NCBI RefSeq assembly: GCF_014196745.1
Contig: NZ_JACIEH010000001.1
Location: forward strand, 1,178,001-1,242,000
Origin: Sphingomonas kyeonggiensis
GTDB lineage: Bacteria > Pseudomonadota > Alphaproteobacteria > Sphingomonadales > Sphingomonadaceae
Reading direction: 5' to 3'
DNA: 64,000 bases
Under the pieces are notes generated by a model, which worked only from the letters and a program-made list of their open reading frames with translations, did no database searches and had not been told where the DNA came from. Shown here piece by piece: positions 57,071 through 64,000 of this stretch (within the stretch, counting starts at the first letter, position 1; every line of letters begins with the position of its first letter). Made by a program: the position numbers and the translations under genes.

Positions 57071-59680
57071 TCACATCCCCGCGAACGCGGCCGTGACCTC
57101 ACCCGCCTTGGCGTCCTTGAAGCGGGCGCAGTTGCGGATGCCTTCCACCGCACGGTCGATCGGCAGGTTGTTGCCGCCTTCGGTACGCAGCTTGGCGTCG
57201 ACCATGTCCGCCGCGGCGAGCGAGCATTGCGTCTTGAAGGTCTGCGCCGAATTGCCCGAGAAGATGCCGCCGCCGCCGGTGACTTTCGAGAACTCGTCGA
57301 AATGGGCGATCATGTATTCGAGCGCGGCGTCGCGGGTGTCGGCGTGCTTCAGGAAGGTCGACGCGGCGAACAGCCGCTCGCGCGGCGTGTAGCGCGGGTC
57401 GTTGAACTCGGTGAAATACCATTTGGCGACATCGGCATTGCCCGAAGAGGCGATAGCGCGGAACGCGGCCTGGCGCAGGCCCGGGGTTTTGCCCGCCAGC
57501 GCCGCCTCGGCGAGCGTCTTGGCGAAGGGCACGCCGCGATCTTCGACCGTAACGGCCAGCGCCAGCGGGGCGAAATCACCGTCCAGCGCCTTGGTGTCAC
57601 CGGCCAGCCAGGCATCTGCGGCGACGCTCAGCTTCGCGCGCAGCGCGGCATCATGGCCATTGTCGGCGACGAAGCCGACCAGCTGCTCGCGCAGTTCGGC
57701 GGTGTCGGCATTGTCGTTCTCGTGCGCGCCGGCCTTGGGATCGAAGCCGATCTTGTCGAGCATCGGACCGTAGATATCGACGAACAGCTTGCGATAGGCG
57801 GGCAGGGCTGCCGCGCCGATCAGCCCGCGCTGGCGCAGGCCGACGAGCCGGTCGCCATTGTCGAGCTGCATCTTGGTCTTGGGATGCTTCGCCATCGAGC
57901 GGGCCAGCGCGACGATCTGCGCGGTATTGGCCTTGCCGGCATAGAAGCTCGCCCACAGGCTGTCGTCCACCGCCAGCGCCTCGCCGGTCGGCAGGGTGGG
58001 GGCAGCGGCGATCAGCGCGTCCCAGTCGGCGGGATCGAGGTCGAAGCGGTAGTAGCCCCAACCACTGGCGTTGGGGACGAGCGTGCCAGTGCCGTTCGAG
58101 ATCACTGGCGCGCTCGGCTTGTCGAGCAGCATGCAGTTCTTGGCGTCGCCCTGGCGGACGCAGAGCGGGACGATCCATTGCTGCGCCGGCGCATTGGTGC
58201 CGAAATATGCGAAGCGCTGCTGGCTGGCGGTGAGAATGCCGTTCTGGCGGTGGAAGGTCACCACCGGTACGCCCTGCTGGTCGACGAAGCTGCGCAGCGA
58301 CGCCAGCACGCGCGGATCGTGCGCGGCATCGGCGAGCGAGCCGAAGAACTGGTCGGTCGAGGCGTTGCCATATTCGTGGCGCTTCATGTGCAGGCGCACG
58401 CCTTCGCGGAACTTCTCGTCGCCCATGTACGCTGCGATCATGCCGACGACCTGGCCGCCCTTGCCATAGGTGATCTGGTCGAACGCCGCGTCGATATCGG
58501 CGTCGTTGGTGATCTTCTGGTGGATCGGCCGGCCCGCGATCAGCGAATCGAGGTCCATCGCCTCGAAGCCCTCGGAAATGGCGTCGACGCCGATATCCAG
58601 ATCGGGGCGCCATTCATTGCCGATCCGGTAGCCCATCCAGTTGGCGAAGCTTTCGTTCAGCCAGATATCGTCCCACCAGGCCGGCGTGACGAGATCGCCG
58701 AACCACTGGTGCGACAATTCGTGCGCCACGACCATGCCGAAGGTCTGCTTGCGCGAGGTGGCGTCGCTCTCGTCGACGAACAGGATGCCGTCGCCATAGA
58801 TGTCGGCGCCCGCATTCTCCATCGCGCCCGGCATCACCGGCGAGCCGATCTGGTCGAGCTTGGGGAACGGGAAGGGCTGGCCGAAATATTTCTCGAGCAG
58901 CGCGACGATCGGGCCGGAGTTGTCCAGCGCGAACTGCATCTCGTCCTTGTAGGGCTTGGTGCCGACGATGCGCAGCGGCAGTGGAGCCTTGCGCTGCGCG
59001 GTGGCCGGCACCTTGCCGGCAAGGGATTCGAACGGGCCGACGACGAAGGCGACCAGATAGGTCGGCAGCGGCTTGGTGGCGATGAAGCGGTGCTTTACCA
59101 GTTCGCCGACCTTGACGGCCTTGCCCGTCTCGGGCGCATTGCTCAGCGCGACGAATCCGGGCTTGGTGGTGAGCGAGACGGTGAAGGGCGTCTTGAACCC
59201 CGGCTCGTCAAAGCCCGGGAAGGCCGCCCGCGCATCGATCGACTCGAACTGGGTCCAGCTGTACCAGTCGCCGGCGACATTGATGCGGTACGGGCCCGAG
59301 GCGCCGCCGCCGAACGCCGCGTCATACTCGAACTTCAGTGTGACCTTGCCCGGCTGCACCGTCTTGCCGAAATCGATCTGGGCCAGGCCATAGGGGCTCT
59401 TCTGCGCGAAGGTGAGCGGCACTTCCTTGCCGCCGACGATCGCCACCGCCCGGGTCACGTTCAGGTTGCGGCCGTGCATCCACACCGTCTGCGCCGCCTT
59501 GTTGAGCTGCACGTCGATCTCGGTGTGGCCGGTGAAGCGCGGCTTCTCCGGTACGATCGTCAGGTCGAGCCGATAGGCGAGGGGCGTAACCGTGTCCGGC
59601 AGCTTGCCGGTCGGCTGGGCGTCCTGGGCATTGGCGATGGCGGGAAGCGTGAGAGCGAAAGCAAAGGCAAGCGCGCGCAT
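57071..59680 (-). CDS. M1 family zinc aminopeptidase, exported
   Basis: An 869-residue metalloaminopeptidase of the PepN/ERAP type. The signal peptide ends in AIANAQD. The exopeptidase signature GAMEN is at 285-289; the zinc site is HELSH (320-324) with E343 in LNESFA as third ligand. An N-terminal beta-saddle domain precedes it and a long helical ERAP1-like C-terminal domain (from about 520) follows. It trims N-terminal residues from peptides in the periplasm. No operon partner is evident; the promoter must lie in the gap after 59680. Confidence 0.94.
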   Translation of the reverse strand: MRALAFAFALTLPAIANAQDAQPTGKLPDTVTPLAYRLDLTIVPEKPRFTGHTEIDVQLNKAAQTVWMHGRNLNVTRAVAIVGGKEVPLTFAQKSPYGLAQIDFGKTVQPGKVTLKFEYDAAFGGGASGPYRINVAGDWYSWTQFESIDARAAFPGFDEPGFKTPFTVSLTTKPGFVALSNAPETGKAVKVGELVKHRFIATKPLPTYLVAFVVGPFESLAGKVPATAQRKAPLPLRIVGTKPYKDEMQFALDNSGPIVALLEKYFGQPFPFPKLDQIGSPVMPGAMENAGADIYGDGILFVDESDATSRKQTFGMVVAHELSHQWFGDLVTPAWWDDIWLNESFANWMGYRIGNEWRPDLDIGVDAISEGFEAMDLDSLIAGRPIHQKITNDADIDAAFDQITYGKGGQVVGMIAAYMGDEKFREGVRLHMKRHEYGNASTDQFFGSLADAAHDPRVLASLRSFVDQQGVPVVTFHRQNGILTASQQRFAYFGTNAPAQQWIVPLCVRQGDAKNCMLLDKPSAPVISNGTGTLVPNASGWGYYRFDLDPADWDALIAAAPTLPTGEALAVDDSLWASFYAGKANTAQIVALARSMAKHPKTKMQLDNGDRLVGLRQRGLIGAAALPAYRKLFVDIYGPMLDKIGFDPKAGAHENDNADTAELREQLVGFVADNGHDAALRAKLSVAADAWLAGDTKALDGDFAPLALAVTVEDRGVPFAKTLAEAALAGKTPGLRQAAFRAIASSGNADVAKWYFTEFNDPRYTPRERLFAASTFLKHADTRDAALEYMIAHFDEFSKVTGGGGIFSGNSAQTFKTQCSLAAADMVDAKLRTEGGNNLPIDRAVEGIRNCARFKDAKAGEVTAAFAGM

Positions 59681-59785
59681 GGAGGGTCCTTATGGTCTGT
59701 CGCCGGGCCTAGGCCCGCCGCAATGCCCGTGCAATCCGCTAAAGGTTTCGGACTCGCTTACCGTATGTTTCCGTATTATGTCTGC

Positions 59786-59904
59786 TTCGACGATGCAGCT
59801 ATTGTGGCGTCAGGTCTCAGGACCCGGGCAGCGTTTGGATCCCTCTTTCCGCTGCCCTTATTAACTTGGCAGGCCACCGCTGCGATGCGGTGGCCGCTCT
59901 TTTT
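59786..59904 (+). ncRNA. Candidate small RNA with two hairpins and intrinsic terminator
   Basis: About 120 nt in the gap between the divergent aminopeptidase and SGNH/deacetylase genes. An 8-bp hairpin (GGGCAGCG 59826-59833 with CGCTGCCC 59850-59857) presents the pyrimidine-rich loop segment CCCTCTTTC, which could pair with ribosome-binding sites. A single-stranded stretch TTATTAACTT follows, then the terminator at 59872-59904. A -10-like TATTAT (59774-59779) gives the proposed start; the -35 is poor. No open frame uses this stretch. Confidence 0.45.
59872..59904 (+). terminator. Intrinsic terminator
   Basis: GGCCACCGC (59872-59880) pairs perfectly with GCGGTGGCC (59887-59895) over a six-base loop and is followed by GCTC and TTTTT (59900-59904). 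It points in the plus direction and lies 90 bases upstream of the next start, where no protein gene ends, so it most likely terminates a small RNA. Confidence 0.8.
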
Positions 59905-59994
59905 CCAGCCCCCCGGCAGATCTTTTGGCCATTGCGCGATGGTATGTCCGAGCTATGGTAGCGCTATCATAATGATGGACTGCAGGAGAGGAAT

Positions 59995-62094
59995 ATGGGG
60001 CTGATCGCGCGCCTGCTGGCGCTGGTCCTGTTGCTGGGCGCCGCGGCCACGCCGGGTGAGCGCTGGGTGACGGCCTGGGCGACTTCGCAGATGATCCCCG
60101 GGAACAATGCGCTGCCGAGCGAGGACCTGAAGGATGCGACGATCCGCCAGATCGTCCGCATCCAGATCGCCGGCACCAGGCTGCGCGTACGCCTGACCAA
60201 TGCCTATGGTACCCAGTCGCTGCGGATCGGCAGTGCGACGATCGCGCACTCTGCTGACCCAGCCACGGCGAAGATCGATCCGGCCAGCCTGACCGGTCTG
60301 CGCTTCGGTGGGGCGAAGAGCGTCACCATTCCTGCGGGAGCGGATTACTGGTCCGATCCGATCACCCTTCCGGTGAAGGCGGGCGCGGACCTGGCGGTCA
60401 CGCTCTACTTGCCCGAAGCCCCGGCGCAGCAGACCGGCCATCCCGGCTCGCGCGCGACCAGCCACATGCTCCACGGCGACCATAGCGGAGACGCCGACCT
60501 GCCCGGCGCCAAGACCGCCGATCGCTGGGTGCAGATCGGCGCGATCGAGACCGTGTCTGCAAAGGCCTCTGCAGTCGTCATCCTCGGCGACTCGATCACC
60601 GACGGCTATGGCGTGTCGACCAACAGCAACACGCGCTGGACCGATGCGCTGCAACGGCGCCTGCGCGCCACGCCTGCGCTGGCCGACATGGCGGTGCTCA
60701 ATGCGGGCATCGGCGGAAATCGGCTGCTCAACGACGGGCTCGGACCCAATGCGATGGCGCGGTTCGAGCGCGAGGTGCTGAGCTATCCCGGCGTCAGCCA
60801 TCTCGTGATCTTCGAAGGGGTCAACGATCTCGGAACGCTCACCCGCGACGCGCCGGCAACGCCCGAGGCGCATGCCGCCCTCGTAGAGGGGATGATCGGT
60901 GCCTATCGCCAGATGGTCGCCCGTGCCCGCGCGCACGGGATCAAGGTGATCGGCGCGACGATCACGCCCTATGGCGGCTCGGCCTATTATCACCCCGATG
61001 CGCAGAACGAGGCGGACCGCGCCGCGGTCAACGCCTGGATCCGCGCGCCGGGCAATTTCGACGGGGTAATCGATTTCGACGCCGCGATGCGCGATCCTGC
61101 CGCGCCGATCAGGCTGCTGAAGGCGTTCGACAATGACGGGCTCCATCCTTCGGTCGCCGGCTATCAGGTGATGGCCGACGCGGTGCCGTTGTCGCTCTTC
61201 TCGGACCGGGTGAAGGACAAGGGCAGGGTGGCCACCGCGCCTGCCGCGCCCGCGCCGATGATCGCCTTCACCTTCGATGACCTCACCGCCCATGCGCCTC
61301 TGCCCCAGGGCTATACCCGTGTCGGCATCGCCGAGCAGATCATAGCGGCGCTGAAGGCGGGCGGGGCGCCGGCGACCGGCTTCATCAATGGCGTCCAGCT
61401 CGAACGCGAGCCGGCCTCGGCACCGGTGCTCGACAAGTGGCGCGGGGCCGGGCTGATGCTCGGCAATCATGGGTGGAGCCATGCCAATCTGAACGACCTG
61501 AGCGACGCGCAATTCCTCACCGAGCTGGAGAAGAACGAGCCGATCCTCAAGGCGAAGATGGGTGCGGCCGACTGGCGCTGGTTCCGCTATCCCTTCCTCT
61601 CCGAAGCCTCGGCCGACCCGGCGAAGCGGACGCGGGTGCGCAAGCTGCTGGCCGCACGCGGCTACAAGGTCGCGGCGGTGACGATGGATTTCTCCGACTG
61701 GGCCTATAACGACACCTATGCCCGCTGCGTCGCCAGGGGTGATACCGACGCGATCCTGAAGATGGAACATAGCTGGCTCGGCAACGCCGCGGTCCAGGCA
61801 GACAGGTCGCGTGCGATGGCGCAGGCGCTCTATGGCCGCGACATCCCCTATGTGCTGCTGATGCACTTGGGCGCCTTCGACGCGCACATGATGCCCAGGC
61901 TGATCGCGCTCTATCGCGAGAAGGGGTACCGGTTCGTCAGCATCGAGGAGGCGGAGAAGGACCCCTATTACGTGCCCGAGCTGAACCCGGCGCTCGCCCC
62001 GCAGCCCCAGGGGCTGAACGGCGCGATGGCGGCCAAGGGGCTGAAGGAGCCGCAGGCGCCGGCGCTGCTGCCGCTGGAGACGATGTGCATGTGA
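59995..62094 (+). CDS. SGNH-hydrolase / polysaccharide-deacetylase fusion, exported
   Basis: A 699-residue bifunctional-looking protein with a signal sequence at 1-19 and a GGAG ribosome site. After an N-terminal beta-rich part (about 20-185) comes an SGNH/GDSL esterase: block I GDSITDGYG (S200), block II GIGGN, block III GVNDL, and DGLHPS with the His. From about 422 a NodB-type deacetylase begins: FTFDD (D428/D429), NHGWSH (H492, H496) for the metal, RYPF, and a late LMHLGAFDAHM segment. The first half could remove O-acetyl and the second N- or O-acetyl groups from a polysaccharide. Both halves keep their key residues, so both may be active. Confidence 0.88.
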   Translation: MGLIARLLALVLLLGAAATPGERWVTAWATSQMIPGNNALPSEDLKDATIRQIVRIQIAGTRLRVRLTNAYGTQSLRIGSATIAHSADPATAKIDPASLTGLRFGGAKSVTIPAGADYWSDPITLPVKAGADLAVTLYLPEAPAQQTGHPGSRATSHMLHGDHSGDADLPGAKTADRWVQIGAIETVSAKASAVVILGDSITDGYGVSTNSNTRWTDALQRRLRATPALADMAVLNAGIGGNRLLNDGLGPNAMARFEREVLSYPGVSHLVIFEGVNDLGTLTRDAPATPEAHAALVEGMIGAYRQMVARARAHGIKVIGATITPYGGSAYYHPDAQNEADRAAVNAWIRAPGNFDGVIDFDAAMRDPAAPIRLLKAFDNDGLHPSVAGYQVMADAVPLSLFSDRVKDKGRVATAPAAPAPMIAFTFDDLTAHAPLPQGYTRVGIAEQIIAALKAGGAPATGFINGVQLEREPASAPVLDKWRGAGLMLGNHGWSHANLNDLSDAQFLTELEKNEPILKAKMGAADWRWFRYPFLSEASADPAKRTRVRKLLAARGYKVAAVTMDFSDWAYNDTYARCVARGDTDAILKMEHSWLGNAAVQADRSRAMAQALYGRDIPYVLLMHLGAFDAHMMPRLIALYREKGYRFVSIEEAEKDPYYVPELNPALAPQPQGLNGAMAAKGLKEPQAPALLPLETMCM

Positions 62095-62102
62095 GCAATA
62101 GC

Positions 62103-62124
62103 CCCTTCCCCTCCGGGGAGAGGG
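62103..62124. terminator. Hairpin between convergent genes
   Basis: CCCTTCCCC pairs with GGGGAGAGGG (one bulged G) over a three-base loop, between the ends of the SGNH/deacetylase gene and the radical SAM gene. No long T tract follows; it may serve both genes as a weak bidirectional terminator. Confidence 0.4.
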
Positions 62125-62134
62125 AGTTTGAGAC

Positions 62135-63205
62135 CTAAAACAATTCCCCCTGCGCGCCTCTTGGCGGACGGAACAGGTCGGTCCTGAGCCGCAGCACTTC
62201 CTGGTCCAGCCCGTAGCGCTTCGCCGCCATCCGGAAGCGCGTGCGCAGCAGTTCCGCCCAGGGGCCATGCCCGCGGAAACGCGTGTGGAAATTGGGGTCG
62301 TTGTCCTTGCCGCCGCGGATCGACTGGATCGTCGCCATCACCTTGCCGGCGCGATCGGGGAAATGCGTGTCGAGCCAGGCGCGGAACAACGGCGAGACTT
62401 CGTGCGGCAGCCGCACCGGCAGGAAGAAAGCGGTTCGCGCCCCGGCCTCGGCCGCGCGCTCCAGGATATGCTCGAGCTCGTGATCGGTGACGTGCGGGAT
62501 CACGGGCGACAGCGAGACGAACACCGGCACCCCGGCATCGGCGAGCTGCTTCACCGCCTGCAATCTCTTCTCCGGATGCGGCGCGCGCGGCTCCACCGTC
62601 ATCGCGATCTTCGGGTCGAGCGAGGTGACCGAGACCATCACCGCCGCCAGCCCCTTGCGTGCCATTGGCGCCAATATGTCGAGGTCACGGGTCACCCGGT
62701 TCGACTTGGTGGTGATCGTCAGCGGATGATCGTGCTCGGCCAGCACTTCGATGCACTGGCGGGTGATCCGCCATTCCGCCTCGATCGGCTGATAGGGATC
62801 GGTGTTGGTCCCGAAGGCGATCGGCCGGCAGACATAGCCGCGCTTGCCCAGCTCGGCGCGGAGCAGTTCGGGGGCATCGGGCTTGGCGAACAGCTTGCTC
62901 TCGAAATCCAGCCCCGGCGACAGGTCGAGATAGGCATGGGTCGGCCGGGCGAAGCAATAGATGCAGCCATGCTCGCAGCCGCGATAGGGATTGATCGAGC
63001 GATCGAAGGAAATGTCGGGTGACTGGTTGCGGGTGATGATCGTCCGCGCCCGCTCCACCGTCACCGTGGTGCGCAACGGGGGCGGGGCGTCGTCCAGCGC
63101 CGCGCGCATGTCGAGCCATTCGCCGTCCGCCTCGCGCGCGGGCAGGTTGAAGCGGCTGCTGCCTTCATTGAGCGTGGCGCCGCGCACCGGACGATTCTTC
63201 GCCAT
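62135..63205 (-). CDS. Radical SAM protein, PA0069/SplB-like family
   Basis: A 356-residue protein; ATG at 63203-63205 is preferred to a TTG two codons earlier. The cluster motif is C77-x3-C81-x2-C84 within YRGCEHGCIYCFAR, which binds the [4Fe-4S] cluster and SAM. Further family features are DISFDRSINPYRGC and a TNTDPYQPIE segment. The group is distantly related to spore photoproduct lyase, but its own reaction is not established. It is transcribed divergently from the VOC gene at 63258. Confidence 0.88.
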   Translation of the reverse strand: MAKNRPVRGATLNEGSSRFNLPAREADGEWLDMRAALDDAPPPLRTTVTVERARTIITRNQSPDISFDRSINPYRGCEHGCIYCFARPTHAYLDLSPGLDFESKLFAKPDAPELLRAELGKRGYVCRPIAFGTNTDPYQPIEAEWRITRQCIEVLAEHDHPLTITTKSNRVTRDLDILAPMARKGLAAVMVSVTSLDPKIAMTVEPRAPHPEKRLQAVKQLADAGVPVFVSLSPVIPHVTDHELEHILERAAEAGARTAFFLPVRLPHEVSPLFRAWLDTHFPDRAGKVMATIQSIRGGKDNDPNFHTRFRGHGPWAELLRTRFRMAAKRYGLDQEVLRLRTDLFRPPRGAQGELF

Positions 63206-63257
63206 TGCCAATGCCTAAACCTGCCACTAGAACATAGCAAGAACATTGGAGGCGAAC

Positions 63258-63599
63258 ATGGCACGAATCAGCTATCTCGAACTGCCCGCGAAGGATGTGG
63301 CCGGCACCCGCGATTTCTATGCGAAGGCGTTCGACTGGAAGTTCACCGATTTCGCCCCGCATTATGCGGCGACCACCACCGGCGACACCGATCTTGGTAT
63401 CAGCGGCAGCACCGACCATGTGATCGAGCAGCTGCTCCCGATCATCGAGGTGCAGGATCTCGAGACGGCGCTCGAAGCGGTGAAGGCGGCGGGTGGCGAG
63501 ATCGTCGTGCCGATCTTCAGCTTCCCCGGCGGGCGGCGCTTCCATTTCCGCGATCCGGCGGGGAACGGCCTGGGTGTGTTCGTCAACGAACCGGAATGA
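63258..63599 (+). CDS. VOC (glyoxalase/bleomycin-resistance fold) family protein
   Basis: A 113-residue protein. ATG 63258 has GGAGG 5 bases upstream. It has paired beta-alpha-beta-beta-beta modules: YLELPAKDVAGTRDFYAKAF at the start and FHFRDPAGNGLGVF at the end, as in VOC proteins. Metal-ligand positions are only partly conserved (an E before QLLP and the final E), so enzymatic activity and substrate are open. Confidence 0.85.
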   Translation: MARISYLELPAKDVAGTRDFYAKAFDWKFTDFAPHYAATTTGDTDLGISGSTDHVIEQLLPIIEVQDLETALEAVKAAGGEIVVPIFSFPGGRRFHFRDPAGNGLGVFVNEPE

Positions 63600-63723
63600 T
63601 TGCCGCGCCGCGGCGGCGGGGATAGGATCGCGCGCATGGGGGATTCCAATGCGCCCGATCCTGTCGGTAGCTGACGCCGGGGCAGGCGGATTTCCTCATC
63701 ACAGGGCTTGAGACGAAGGGGGA

Positions 63724-64000
63724 ATGATGCGGGGTATCACGATGGCGGCCGCGCTGGCGGCGAGCATTTGGGCGATGCCGGCGATGGCGCAGAGCGCCGA
63801 TCCGGCGCGCATGGTCGATCTGTCGCGGCCCGAGCAGGTGGCCAAGCTGCTGCAGGAAGCCGGCTACAAGGCCGAGCTCAAGAAGCACGACAGCAGCGGC
63901 GATCCCTATATCTCCAGCGCCGCCAATGGCTCGGCCTTCACGATCGAGTTCTATGATTGCAGCGCGGCCAAGGGCTGCACCTCGATGCAGTTCTTCTCCT
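63724..64000 (+). CDS. YbjN-domain exported protein, 3' end outside the window
   Basis: The first 92 codons of a secreted protein: two adjacent ATGs (63724, 63727) after a GGGGG site, a signal peptide ending in PAMAQS, then DLSRPEQVAKLLQEAGYKAE, GDPYISSAANGSAFTIEFYD and a CSAAKGCTSMQFF segment with two cysteines. This pattern is that of the YbjN-like proteins common in sphingomonads. The real frame differs from the longer frame starting at 63708. Confidence 0.8.
   Translation, partial: MMRGITMAAALAASIWAMPAMAQSADPARMVDLSRPEQVAKLLQEAGYKAELKKHDSSGDPYISSAANGSAFTIEFYDCSAAKGCTSMQFFS

Noticed and set aside
57065-60004. Plus-strand open frame of 979 codons opposite the M1 aminopeptidase
   Set aside because: The aminopeptidase on the other strand has GAMEN and HELSH motifs; the opposing frame has no family features and runs through the small-RNA terminator.
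63708-63956. Open frame at the right edge starting at 63708
   Set aside because: The other frame from 63724 gives a signal peptide and YbjN-like sequence, so this one is a shadow.

Overview
The window comes from a GC-rich alphaproteobacterium, most likely a Sphingomonas or close relative. Pointers are the FecI/FecR/TonB-receptor trio, a GcrA-type DNA-binding domain (a family confined to alphaproteobacteria), the style of the chemotaxis cluster, the gyrA and dnaE sequences, and tight ATGA/GTGA gene overlaps. No insertion sequence, integrase, rRNA or CRISPR array was seen. Family names are recognised by eye from the translations; nothing was searched.

Layout. (1) 1-11048: a seven-gene, tightly overlapping operon for plant material: GH78 alpha-L-rhamnosidase (cut by the window edge), type-B carboxylesterase, alpha/beta hydrolase, tannase/feruloyl-esterase, acyl-CoA synthetase, a small exported protein and a GH3 beta-glucosidase with a PA14 insert. 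Together they could strip rhamnose, glucose and acyl groups from phenolic glycosides and activate a released acid. (2) 11519-16832: a MipA/OmpV outer-membrane protein, then an ECF sigma factor, FecR anti-sigma and TonB-dependent receptor, each overlapping the next. (3) 17179-26468, minus strand: a 2149-residue autotransporter built of IPT/TIG and cadherin-like repeats, preceded by a MalT-like LuxR regulator; two AGGGTAGG repeats 21 bp apart lie between them. (4) 27049-30135: a stand-alone KAP P-loop NTPase carrying an N-terminal GcrA-type DNA-binding domain, the most unusual protein in the window.

(5) 30566-41736: a chemotaxis operon (STAS, CheY, CheA, CheW, two MCPs, CheW, CheR, CheB, and a soluble protein with a decayed MCP signalling tip). 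(6) 41737-46502: an accessory patch bounded by a tRNA-Glu, with gene remnants at both ends (SDR and TetR pieces; an unknown piece) around a four-gene overlapping operon encoding two exported ClpP-fold proteases, a membrane-anchored protein and a small exported cysteine protein. (7) 46593-64000: mostly core genes: DUF952, gyrA, an exported orphan, a MraZ-like regulator with a zinc-finger-like partner, dnaE, an acyl-CoA synthetase, an M1 aminopeptidase, a probable small RNA, an SGNH-hydrolase/polysaccharide-deacetylase fusion, a radical SAM protein, a VOC protein and the start of a YbjN-domain protein.

Best candidates for something undescribed are the GcrA-KAP fusion, the two-protease operon next to the tRNA, the small RNA at about 59.8 kb, and the soluble MCP-like component.
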